Origin: Ideonella sp. | GTDB lineage: Bacteria > Pseudomonadota > Gammaproteobacteria > Burkholderiales > Burkholderiaceae_C | Assembly (NCBI GenBank): GCA_016721465.1 | Contig: JADKIA010000023.1 | Location: forward strand, 1-27,589 | Direction: 5' to 3' | Length of the DNA stretch: 27,589 nt | Translations under genes and position numbers: made by a program | Notes under the pieces: generated by a model | Database searches by the model: none | The model's input: only the letters and a program-made list of their open reading frames with translations | Told to the model about the DNA's origin: nothing | Part shown: piece by piece, positions 1 to 8,042 of the stretch | How positions within the stretch are numbered: the first letter of the stretch is position 1 | Layout: every line of letters starts with the position of its first letter

Positions 1-33
1 TTAGGCGTCGCGGCTCGACCGTGGCCTGTTTCG

Positions 34-286
34 TTGATTCCCTTGATTTCGAGCACCAACATTTCCCATCCAACGATCGCCATCGGCAAGTACCTGGTTT
101 CGTCCCTTTCCAAGCAGCTGGACGACGGTAAAACTACCCGCGCCAGCGTGTCCATCCACAGCAGCCGCCCGGCAGCTCAGCACCGACCGCGTCATGCGCT
201 TCTCGGACCGTTTCGAGTCCGAGCGCGCCGCGCACCTGTATGCCCATGCGCAAGGCCGCGCCTGGGTGGCACAGACCGCGCGCTGA
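34..286 (+). CDS. Small conserved-looking hypothetical protein, frame-broken
   Basis: An ATG at 34 opens a frame with a coherent N-terminal part (TIAIGKYLVSSLSKQLDDGK). From about 165 the sensible reading moves to another frame (STDRVMRFSDRFESERAAH, then AHAQGRAWVAQTAR) and stops at TGA 284-286. Joined, the product would be about 85 residues, soluble and without signal peptide or membrane segment. I recognise no function. The joining rests only on both halves looking like one small alpha/beta protein, so the break may be a base-calling indel. It could also be two unrelated fragments. Confidence 0.35.
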
Positions 287-369
287 GCCTTCTCGGCGTC
301 TTGTCACGACTGCGGGTTCGCCCCAGGGCGCACTCGGCGCATACTGAGGTTTTCGGCGCGAGGGCTTCA

Positions 370-574
370 ATGGACGTTACCAAGATCTTTCGCCACCAGG
401 ACTACGAGCTGGTGTGCAGCGCCAAAGCGGTGGATGCGGGCAAATTCGCGCCTTCGCTGGTGGTGTCCAAACAGGTCTGGCCCACCCGGCCCCGCGTCAT
501 CGCCGTCAAAGCGTGGTGACCACAACGACGAAGACACCGCCATCGATGCCGCGCGCATTATAAGGCATCGGTGA
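370..574 (+). CDS. Small hypothetical protein, frame-broken
   Basis: The ATG at 370 begins MDVTKIFRHQDYELVCSAKA and continues to about 515, where the in-frame TGA at 517-519 cuts it. One frame over, the reading continues plausibly as RGDHNDEDTAIDAAR and stops at 572-574. The joined product is about 65-70 residues with no signal peptide or membrane segment. Function is unknown. Like its neighbour at 34-286 it resembles the many small single-domain proteins of Burkholderiales that lack assigned roles. The 208 bases that follow (575-782) hold no gene I can support. Confidence 0.35.
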
Positions 575-782
575 ATTCTGAGGCTATGGCTGAGCCCGCG
601 CACAAAACCAGTGCCTGCGCACTTTGGTTGTGGCTGGCAGGCGGCCGCTACTCTTGGGGCGTCGGCCTTCACGAGCCACAAGCCCCTCTCCGGGCGGCAC
701 GTGCCCGGGTTCAGAGCTCTGCGAGGCCGTGGGGAGCCCGCGCGTCAGCGCACGCGCGCGTCGCGGCAGTGCCGCCGCCTGC

Positions 783-2180
783 TCACCCACCTTTGCCCCT
801 GCCGCGCTGCGGTCATCGCCAGACCTTCACGCATCAGCGGTGCCAGCACATGCTCATTGGGCGCATGCTGCGAGGAACGCCAGGTATTTATGCGGCACCG
901 CCACATAATGGGCAGGCCGGGCGTGTCCGGCAAACACGTCGTTAGACGGTGAGCCTTGCCCCGGTTGGGCAGCAAAGGCTGGGCCGAATGCCGGTGTGCT
1001 GCTCGATGGCCTGCATCGCCAGAGTACGCAGGCGTTGTCCGGGTCCAGGCGGGTGGCCTGCATGATCCACCAGCTCGCTCACGGTGATGTCACCGAAACC
1101 GTGCCGCGCCAGGTGAGCCAGCAGGTGCTCGCGCATCCGCGAGGCATCGGTGCCGACCACGAAGCGCGGGTGCAGCGTGGCGCGCGCGGCCGGCGGGATG
1201 GCGTTCACCGGTGCGGCGGGTTGCCGCAGCCGCAAGCCAGCACCTCAGGCTGTTCCAGCCAGACACGCGCTCGGCGGGGCTCAAGCCTAGCTCACCCCAA
1301 TCGTTGGCGATGGCCGGATCGCTCGGCCCACCTCCGACCTCGATGTCGGCCAGCGCGCGGCGCACGGCGGAGGCGGGGATCGGTGGCGGGCACCAGGCCT
1401 GCACCCTGGATGCAGCCCTCGCGGTCCATCAGGCTGGCGATGGCGTGCGCCATCACCGTGCCGGGGTTGCGCAGCGAAGAGAGCCACTGATTGCCGGAGT
1501 GGTGACCGCCCTCGCGCAGGTTCAGCACGAGATCGACATTAGCCACGCCGCGCGACCGCAGGGTACGGTGGGCCGATCGGCGCGAAGCCGCGGGCCGTCG
1601 CTGGCGATCAACGCATCGGCGGCCAGCCGGCTGCGCTGCGCGACGCAGAACTCGGCCAGGCCCAGCGAGCCAGTCTCCTCGCCATCTCCAGCAACCACTT
1701 CCGGCGTTGAAGCCCAGGCGGCCACCGCGGGCGTGCAGCACGCAGGCCAGCGCGGCGATGTTGATGTAATGCTGGCTCTTGTTGTCTGCGCTTCCGCGGC
1801 CATACCAGCGCTCGCCGGCCCGGCCAGTGTCCAGGGGTCTTGAGCCATCCACCATTGGCCTTCGTGGCCGCGCACCACGTCGCCATGGCCACTGAAAAGC
1901 ACGGTGGGCAGGGCGGCGTCTTCGATGCGCTCGGCGGTGAGCAGCGGCGGCGCGCCAGGCACCGGGTTGTCGTGGCCTTCAGTCGAAGCCCAGGGCCGTG
2001 AGCGTGGGCGCGATCTCGTCGGCGAGAGTGGAGGCGCAGCTCGGGCGGCGCGGAGTGCCGCTCTGGCTGTCGGTCGGGTGCGCCACGCGGCGTGACGGGT
2101 CGGCGAAGGAACGCGCCGGTGTCGGGGAAGGAAGGCGTCCAATTAACCTGGGCATGTTGTACGGCGGCGGTCTGGCTCAT
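783..2180 (-). CDS. M20-family metallopeptidase (dipeptidase-like), multiply frame-broken
   Basis: This is a zinc-dependent M20 peptidase of the ArgE/DapE/CPG2 type, which hydrolyses small peptides or N-acyl amino acids in the cytosol. Read with frame hops from ATG 2180 (MSQTAAVQHAQVNW) it shows in order: PTVLFSGHGDVVRGHEGQW with the metal-binding H and D; a WYGRGSADNK segment (family form GRGxxDxKG) with the bridging Asp; DGEETGSLGL with the catalytic and metal Glu; the dimerisation lid around LREGGHHSGNQWLSSLRNP; and a C-terminal tail SQHAPNEHVLAP with the last metal His. The total, about 465 codons, fits the family. At least six frame changes are needed, with motifs preserved between them, so sequencing indels are more likely than true decay. 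An alternative ATG lies at 2192. Confidence 0.8.
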
Positions 2181-2236
2181 CGAGGCCCTCATGGCGTTGG
2201 CAGGCGGCACGGCCGCCCCGAGGCTTAATGCGCTGG

Positions 2237-2635
2237 TCAGTCGGCCGACTTGGCCGCAGGTCGTAGTGCTCCACGCAAGTTGGCCCCCGCAAAGAACGGG
2301 CGGTAGGTCGCGCCACTGCCGCAGGGGAATTCGGCGGTCGCTGCGCGGAAAACCCACGGTGTGGTCTTCCAGCGTCTCCCAAGAAGATCTGCGGGATGTT
2401 CTGAAGCGATCGGGGCTCTCGATGCCTGGTTCACTTTCAGCCTTTCATACCCTTGGCCTGCGAAGCCACCGTGGCCAGCGCATGCTACCGGTGCGGCGGC
2501 GAACGCCTCGCCCTGACAGGAGGATGCGGATATCGGCGATTTCAGAATCATGGCGAAGTCCTTGTCGTAAAGGGCGGTCCGAAGAATCGGTGGCTCGCCA
2601 CGGGGCATCGGGGCCCGGTTGGCAGAGTCTGCCAT
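2237..2635 (-). CDS. Unrecognised ORF, 132 aa
   Basis: An open frame from ATG 2635 to TGA 2237 (MADSANRAPMPRGEPPILRT at its start) has a reasonable residue mix for this GC content, including ILRTALYDKDFAMILKSPIS and GYERLKVNQAS, without the Arg-rich composition of shadow frames. I do not recognise the family. There is no signal peptide or membrane segment. It sits between the M20 peptidase on the same strand and the divergent deaminase, so it could be a partner of either, or a fragment of a larger protein broken by the frame errors common here. Confidence 0.3.
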   Translation of the reverse strand: MADSANRAPMPRGEPPILRTALYDKDFAMILKSPISASSCQGEAFAAAPVACAGHGGFAGQGYERLKVNQASRAPIASEHPADLLGRRWKTTPWVFRAATAEFPCGSGATYRPFFAGANLRGALRPAAKSAD

Positions 2636-2683
2636 CGTCCGGCCGGTGCCGCCGGATCGGCGACGCCGGTGGCGACGGAGACG

Positions 2684-3951
2684 ATGCTGGACCCGCTGCT
2701 GCACAGCGGCCTGAAGAAACTTCCCCAGCGGGCAGCCGCCCGCGCACACCAGCGCCGTGGCGCAGGCGGGCTGGAATGTGCTCGACGACGACCTGCCTCT
2801 GCCCGTGGCGCTGATCAAGCGCGAGGCGCTGGGCCCTCGCGTGGATGCAAGGGCGCGTGCGCGATTGGGGCGTCAGGCTGGCCCCGCGCCCCAGCGAACC
2901 ACCGCGCGCCGCCGCCTCGTTTCGCTGGCAGCTCGACGCCGGTGCTGGAGCATCACCTTCGCCACCGTGACGCCGCCAGCCGTGAGGTGGCGGCGGGGCG
3001 TCGCGCCGCGCCGTCGTCGCCAGCCGGGTGCTCGGCGATGCCGACCTGGCCACGCTGCGGCGCATGCTCGCCGCGCATGTAGGGCTGCGGCCCGGTGTTC
3101 CTAGTGGACTCGCTGGCGCAGCTCGCGCTGATCGAGGCGTGGATTAACGCCATTCGGGCGGCGTGCCGTTCCGGGTGATGCTGGAAATCAGCGTGCTCGG
3201 TGGCCGCACCGGCTGCCGAACCCCCGATGGGCGCTGCGCTGCGCGCGCCCTGCCCGCCAGCACATGCGTTCGGCTGGTGGGCATCGAATGCTACGGAGCC
3301 TGGGCGCCACTGGAAATCCGATGCCGACGCGGCCTATGCCGGCGCGCTGATGAACCGCCCATAGAGGCCATCGCGCGGGCAGCCGACGAGCAGCAGCTTT
3401 TCAGCGCGGACGGTGCTGGTGTCGGCCGGCGGGTCAGCCATCTTCGACCACGCAATGGCCGAGCGCCTCGAAGCCAGGTTGGGCCAGCCGGTGCGCGGCC
3501 TGCTGCGCTTTTTGAGTATATGTCACCCACGACCCCGGCTTCTGCCAGCGCCTGGCAGGGCGTGGCCAGCCAGCGCTGCGCCCCCGTTACGATAACCTGC
3601 GTGCGGCGGTAGATGTGGGCCACCGTGCAGTCGCGGCCCGAGCCTGGCCTGGCGATCCGGGCGTGGGCGGGCGCGACGTATCTCCGCGACATCGGGGCCT
3701 ACGCACATCGCGCGGGCGGCGCGGCGAGTTGGCCTGCCCGCGTCTGCCACCGGCTGGCACGTCTGCAGGCCTGAACGACCAGCATGCCTACCTGCGCTGG
3801 CCGGCCGACGCGCTGGTACCTGCGCTGGCCGTGGGCGACCGCATCGGACTGGGCATCGCACCCGTGCACCGCAGCCCCGACAAGTGGCATGGATGCCCAT
3901 CGTGAAATTACGACTACCGGGTGTGCGATGCGGCTGGCGATGCACTTCTGA
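2684..3951 (+). CDS. Amino-acid deaminase, fold-type III PLP (D-serine dehydratase/DSD1-like), frame-broken
   Basis: Read across frames from ATG 2684 (MLDPLLHSGLKK) this follows the alanine-racemase-like N-domain plus D-Ser dehydratase-like C-domain architecture: GWNVLDDDLPLPVALIKREAL, then WSITFATVT, FLVDSLAQLALIE, VMLEISVLGGRTGCRT, VRLVGIECY, ADEQQLFSAD, LVSAGGSAIFDHA, and near the end DQHAYLRWPADAL and a HPC...DKW stretch carrying the His and Cys expected to bind zinc. Family members eliminate ammonia from D-amino acids or 3-hydroxy amino acids. The usual PLP-lysine segment (HGKTT) is unreadable near 2890-2910, where several bases seem missing, so the catalytic Lys is not seen. In-frame GTG 2669 is an alternative start. 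The stop is 3949-3951. Confidence 0.8.
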
Positions 3952-4046
3952 AATGGGGTTCGGAAGCGGGGCAGCTGCACGGTCCGAAGTCATCAGTGTC
4001 AACGCGATCCGGCCCGACCGGCCAGCGCGACCCGGGAGTTGCCATC

Positions 4047-4508
4047 ATGCGCGGGACCAAGGCCAAAGCGGCCGCCCTCGAGGACAACCCGGCTACTACA
4101 TCCGTCGCCTGCGGCAGATCGCCGTGGCGATCTTCCTGGAAGAGACCGAGGCCGCACGGCATCACGCCGGTGCAGTACGCCGCGCTCTTTGCGGCGCGAC
4201 GCGATCCCGGTTGGACCGGCGCACGCTGGCGGCCGCCGTCGGCTTTCGACACCTCCACCTATCGGTGGCGTGATCACCGGCTCGAGCAGCGCCCAGGTTC
4301 ATCGAGCGCCACGCCTCGCCCACCGATCGGCGCGTGCGCCTGTTGCACCGTCACGCCCGCCGGCAACTGCCCTGCTGGACACCGCTGGTTCCGCCATGCT
4401 GGCGCGCGAAGCGTCCTGGCACGCTGGCACCCGCCCAGCGGCCGCTGTTCCTGGCCATGCTCAAGCAGGTGGTGGACGCCAACAATGGCCGGACCGCGCG
4501 CCCTGTGA
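4047..4508 (+). CDS. MarR-family transcriptional regulator, frame-broken
   Basis: From ATG 4047 (MRGTKAKAAALEDNP) the joined reading gives the winged-helix MarR pattern: GYYIRRLRQIAVAIFLEETE, ITPVQYAALFAARRDPG (helix 2), DRRTLAAAVGF and DTSTIGGVI-type recognition helix, the wing with SPTDRRVRLLHVTPAG, and a C-terminal dimerisation helix AQRPLFLAMLKQVVDANNGR. About 150 residues is the normal size. Two or three frame changes are needed. It lies 116 bases upstream of the 3-hydroxybenzoate operon on the same strand, and MarR regulators commonly control aromatic catabolism by releasing DNA when an aromatic ligand binds, so it is the likely local regulator. That link is inference from position. Confidence 0.8.
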   Translation: MRGTKAKAAALEDNPATTSVACGRSPWRSSWKRPRPHGITPVQYAALFAARRDPGWTGARWRPPSAFDTSTYRWRDHRLEQRPGSSSATPRPPIGACACCTVTPAGNCPAGHRWFRHAGARSVLARWHPPSGRCSWPCSSRWWTPTMAGPRAL

Positions 4509-4580
4509 CGGCTGAAACCCGATGCCCGGGCGGGCCGGGGTTTGACGCGAATTCGATCGACCCTCTGGGATCGTCTACAC

Positions 4581-4603
4581 TGATCGTCAGCACGTACGCA
4601 TCA
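4581..4603. promoter_or_regulatory. Possible MarR operator upstream of the 3-hydroxybenzoate operon
   Basis: In the 116-base gap between the MarR gene and the monooxygenase gene lies an imperfect 23-base inverted repeat (TGATCGT near 4581 and ACGCATCA ending 4603). A TACACT hexamer overlaps its left edge (4576-4581) and could be a -10 element, but no matching -35 is visible. Size and position suit a MarR dimer site. The match is imperfect, so this is only a candidate. Confidence 0.15.
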
Positions 4604-4624
4604 GCGGCGTTCGAGGAGCCTCGG

Positions 4625-5924
4625 ATGGGAGATCGACTTCTGGCGCGTCCTGCCCGAGCCAAGTGCTTGTGGCCGGTGGCGGCATCAGCGGACTGGACGC
4701 GGCGCTTGCGCTCTGCGCCAGGGCTTCAAGGTCAAGGTGCTAGAGCGGTCGCTTCCGAGATCCGGCGAGATCGGTGCCGGCATCCAGCTGGGGCTGAACG
4801 CCTTTCCACGCCTTCGACGCGCTGGGCGTCGGCGGCAAGACCGGGCGCGCGCCGTGTTCACCGACTACGTAGTGATGCACGACGCGCTGGGCGACACCGG
4901 GTGGGCAAGATCCCCACCGGCGAGGCCTTCCGCCAGCGCTTTGGCAATCCCTACGCGGTGATCCACCGCGTGGACTGCCTTTCGCTGCTGGAAGGCGCGC
5001 AGGAGACCAACCAGGTCGAATTTCTCACCTCCACCCGCATGGAACGCGTGGAGCAGGACGACACCGGCGTCACCGTCCCCGACCAGAAGAAGGCCAGGCC
5101 CACCGCGGCCTGGCGCTGATCGGCGCGGATGGCGTGAAGGCGTGCTGCGCGCGCAGTACGTGAACGACCCGCCGCGCATCACCGGCCACGTGGTTTATCG
5201 CGCCGTGGTCGACCGAGCGGACTTCAGAGAACCTGCAATGGAAGCCGCCAGCGTCTGGGTGGGCCCGAACTGCCACCCTGGTGCACTACCCGCTGCGCGG
5301 TGGCGAGCAGTACAACGTGGTGGTCACCTTCCACAACCGCAAGCAGGAGGAGTGGGGGCGTCACCGAGGGCGGCAGGAGGAAGTGCAGAGCTACTTCCAG
5401 GGCATCTCCCCCAGGCGCGGCAGCTGATCGACCTGCCCAAGCGCTGGAAGCGCTGGGCCACGGCCGACCGCGAGCGCATCGACCAATGGAGCTTCGAGCG
5501 CACCACGCTGCTGGGCGACGCGGCCCGCCACCACCGCAGTATGGCGCAGGGGCCTGCCCGCGCTGGAAGATGCCGTGACGCTGGGCGAGGCGCTGCCGGG
5601 TGAACGGCAACGATTTCGTCGGGGCCTTCGGCCTGTACCAGCGCTCGCGCGTGGCCCGCACCGCCCGCATCGTGCTCTCGGGCCGCGAAATGGGTCGCAT
5701 CTATCACGCAAAAGGCGTGGGCGCCCCTGATTCGCAACGAACTATGGAAGGGCCGCTCGCCCAGGCGCTTCTACGACGCCATGGAATGGCTGTACGGCTG
5801 GAATGTGAGTGTCTCGCCCCGGGGCGAGCCTGACGGCCCCTTCCCCTCAAGGGGACGGCGCCAGCAACCCGGCAAAGCCAGTTCCGCGGCGTCCACTGGT
5901 GCGAACCACACTGGAGCGTATTGA
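4625..5924 (+). CDS. 3-hydroxybenzoate 6-monooxygenase (FAD, salicylate hydroxylase family), frame-broken
   Basis: This flavoprotein monooxygenase would hydroxylate 3-hydroxybenzoate to gentisate with NAD(P)H and O2 in the cytosol. ATG 4625 has a GAGGAG ribosome site at 4613-4618. Joined readings show the Rossmann FAD motif VAGGGISGLDAALAL, then EIGAGIQLGLNAF, the central DG motif LIGADGVKSVLRAQY, and the GD motif TLLGDAAHTT with VQYMAQGACPALEDAVTLGEAL. The C-terminal part RSRVARTARIVLSGREMGRI and DAMEWLYGWNV is typical of the NagX-like 3-hydroxybenzoate enzymes rather than plain salicylate hydroxylases. About seven frame hops are needed. The last frame runs to TGA 5922-5924, overlapping the next ATG as TGATG; an indel near the end could instead place the stop at 5833. 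Confidence 0.85.
5813..5854. repeat. Perfect 16-bp palindrome followed by a second GC-rich inverted repeat
   Basis: CTCGCCCCGGGGCGAG at 5813-5828 is a perfect palindrome. Nine bases on, CCCCTT (5837-5842) pairs with AAGGGG (5849-5854) around a 6-base loop. Both lie at the extreme 3' end of the monooxygenase reading frame, after the last family-conserved residues. They look like intergenic hairpins (a processing site, or an attenuator between the first two genes of the operon) rather than coding sequence. Confidence 0.45.
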
Positions 5925-6949
5925 TGAACGAACTAGGGCGCCTCCGAAGACCTGCCGCCCGACTGTAACGGAAGAGCTGCACAGCTGAACCTGGTGCCGC
6001 TGTGCCCAGCCTGCGCGCGGTGCTGCCGGGTGTGCCCGCGCGCAAGACCGGAAGCCACCTTCTGGGCCAACACGGGCGCTACGCCCGCTGCTGATGCGCG
6101 CCGGCGACCTCACCCCGATCGAGAAGGCCGAGCGCCGCGTGCTGGTGCTGGCCAACCCCGGCCGTAGCCTGGACAACATGAAGGCCAGCGCCGCCAGTAC
6201 CCGGGGCTGCAACTGCTGATGCCCGGCGAATGGGCGCCGTCGCACCGCCACCCCCAACGCCGTGCGCATGGTGGGGGGGAGAAAGCGCCTACCACCACGG
6301 TGGACGGCGAAATGCCCGATGAGCCGCGGCGACCTGATCCTCACGCCCACCGGCCTGTGGCACGAGCATGGCCACGACGGACGCAGCCCGTGGTTTGGCT
6401 CGATGTGCTGGATCTGCCGATGGTCTACTACATGGAGGCCTCATACCACGTCAACGGCCAGCGCCAGGTCGTCAGACCGGTCAGGGCGACCGTGCCTATA
6501 CGCGCAACGGCATCGTGCCCACGCCGGTGTTCACGCGCTAGCCAAGGCCTACCCGATGCTGCGCTATCCGTGGGTGGAGACCCGCCGCGCGCTCGAGTCC
6601 CTAGCCGCCGACCAGCCCGAGCTCAAAAGCCGTGCAGGTCACCTACGTGAACCGGAGACCGGCGGCGATGCCCAGAACATCCTGGGCTTCTACGCACTGA
6701 TGCTCAAGCCGGGCCAGACGCTGCGCCTGCCCGCCCGCTCGCCCACCAGCGTGTTCCACCTGATCGAGGGCGGCGTGGACGCGGCCATCGACACCAGCGC
6801 CTTCACGCTGGCCAAGGCCGACTCCTGCTGCGCGCCCGGCTACACCCCCGTCACGCTACGCAACCGCTCGGCCGACCAGCCTGCCTTCGTCTTCATCTCC
6901 GACGAGACGCCGCTGCTAGAAGCTGGGCGTGTTCGAGGTGCGCGATTGA
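5924..6949 (+). CDS. Gentisate 1,2-dioxygenase, frame-broken
   Basis: This bicupin Fe(II) enzyme cleaves the gentisate ring to maleylpyruvate. ATG 5924 overlaps the upstream stop, and GGAG at 5913-5916 serves as ribosome site. Joined readings give DLPPD near the start, NLVPLCPSLRAVLPG, RKTEATFWA, then the N-terminal cupin: LLMPGEWAPSHRH (metal His pair), NAVRMV, MSRGDLILTPTGLWHEHGHD (third His), VVWLDVLDLPMVYYMEASYH. The C-terminal half from about 6540 reads in one frame: YPMLRYPWVETRRALESLA, GGDAQNILGFYALMLKPGQT, VFHLIEGGVDAAID, ending GVFEVRD and TGA 6947-6949. The joined length of about 340 residues matches the family. It is the central ring-cleavage step of the operon. Confidence 0.9.
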
Positions 6950-6968
6950 TCCCTGGCCCGAGACCTCG

Positions 6969-7675
6969 ATGGACCCAAACAACCTACCTCTTGCGCCGCC
7001 CGCGGTGCCACTCCCTCGCCGTGCGCGGGCAGGCCGCGCGCCTGCCCGTGAACCGCATCTTCTGCGTCGGGCGCAACTACCCGCCCGCGCTGGAAATAGG
7101 CAAGCCGGTGGATCAAGGCCGCCGAGCGGCCGTTCTATTTCACCAAGTCCCGTCCACCCTGGTGGCCTCGAGTGCCACGGTGCCTTATCCGCCCGAGACC
7201 CGGAACTACCACTACAGGATAGAGCTGGTGCTGGTGATTGGCCGGGTGGGCTTCCGCGTGCCGGCCGACCAGGCTGCACCCGCCTGGTCCCCGCCTATGC
7301 CTGCGGTCTGGACGCGACGCGCCGTGACCTCGAGATCGTGGCGCGCGACAAGAACCACCCCTGGGATCTGGGCAAGGACATCGAACACGGCTCGGTGGTC
7401 TCCGAGGTGGTGCCGATGCAGGGCACAGTGCTCACCGAAGCCGAGGTGGCGCTCGAGGTGAACGGCGCAGGCAAGCAGAAATCCGACATCCGCATGCTGA
7501 TCTGGGACCTGCGCAAGGTCATCGCCGACCTGTCAACGTTCTATCACCTGCAACCCGGCGACATCATCTTCCACCGGCGCCCGAAAGGCGTCGGGGCCGT
7601 CACGCCGGCGACCGCATCACCGGCACGCGTGGCCCGGCGTGGGCAGATCGCGCTGCAGATTGGCCCGGCAGGTGA
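6969..7675 (+). CDS. Fumarylacetoacetate hydrolase family protein, likely fumarylpyruvate hydrolase, frame-broken
   Basis: In gentisate operons this FAH-fold enzyme hydrolyses fumarylpyruvate to fumarate and pyruvate using a divalent metal. From ATG 6969, 19 bases after the dioxygenase stop, joined readings show LPVNRIFCVGRNY, ERPFYFTKSPSTLVAS, TVPYPPETRNYHY, then IELVLVIGRVGFRVPADQA, YACGLDATRRDLEIVARDKN (metal Asp), HPWDLGKDIEHGSVVSEVVP, KQKSDIRMLIWDLRKVIADL, STFYHLQPGDIIF and GVGAVT. The first metal-ligand Glu of the usual ExE pair reads Arg here (HYRIEL). The best stop is TGA 7673-7675 after a short frame change; the unshifted frame continues into the next gene. Confidence 0.85.
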
Positions 7676-7766
7676 CGCGGCAGGCCGGGCGCCACGCCCG
7701 GCCCCTCAGTTGGCAACAGGCGTGCCGAAAAAGCTGGGATCGACCGCCTCCCGCGAAGGGCACGCC

Positions 7767-7967
7767 ATGGACCCCGTCAGCAGCGCCACCATCTCCAACG
7801 CCTCGTCCGCCGATCCAGGAACGGTGCAGGGCGCTGCAGCCATGTCCGTGCTGAAGCAGGCGCTGAACCTGCAGGCCGCATCGGCGCTGCAGCTGATCAG
7901 CCTTGCCCCGAGGCCCAGCTGGCCCACGTCCGGTCAACTGGGCACGCGGCTCGACGCCGACGCTTGA
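7767..7967 (+). CDS. YjfB-like putative motility protein, 66 aa
   Basis: A complete 66-residue frame starts at ATG 7767, preceded by GAAGGG at 7755-7760. It begins MDPVSSATISNASSADP, has an amphipathic helix AAAMSVLKQALNLQAASALQ, then a Pro-rich stretch, and ends GQLGTRLDADA. This matches the layout of the small YjfB-like family (N-terminal Ser/Ala region, VLKKAxDxQxxxAxxLI helix, GxLGxxxDxxA end), annotated as putative motility proteins with no firmly known role. No flagellar genes are nearby. It may be translated in continuity with the unstopped hydrolase frame upstream, which is probably an artefact of a frame error near 7670. Confidence 0.7.
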   Translation: MDPVSSATISNASSADPGTVQGAAAMSVLKQALNLQAASALQLISLAPRPSWPTSGQLGTRLDADA

Positions 7968-7968
7968 A

Positions 7969-7984
7969 GGCGCGCCGAAGCGCC
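7969..7984. terminator. Small hairpin between convergent genes
   Basis: GGCGC (7969-7973) and GCGCC (7980-7984) pair around a 6-base loop, beginning just after the last sense codon of the YjfB-like gene and facing the convergent aminotransferase gene that ends at 8043. There is no T tract, so terminator function is only suggested by position. Confidence 0.3.
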
Positions 7985-8042
7985 GTCCCGCCGCGCGGCA
8001 TGCCCGGCCGGGTCGCCCGGTTGCGATCCATGCGCTGCGCCA

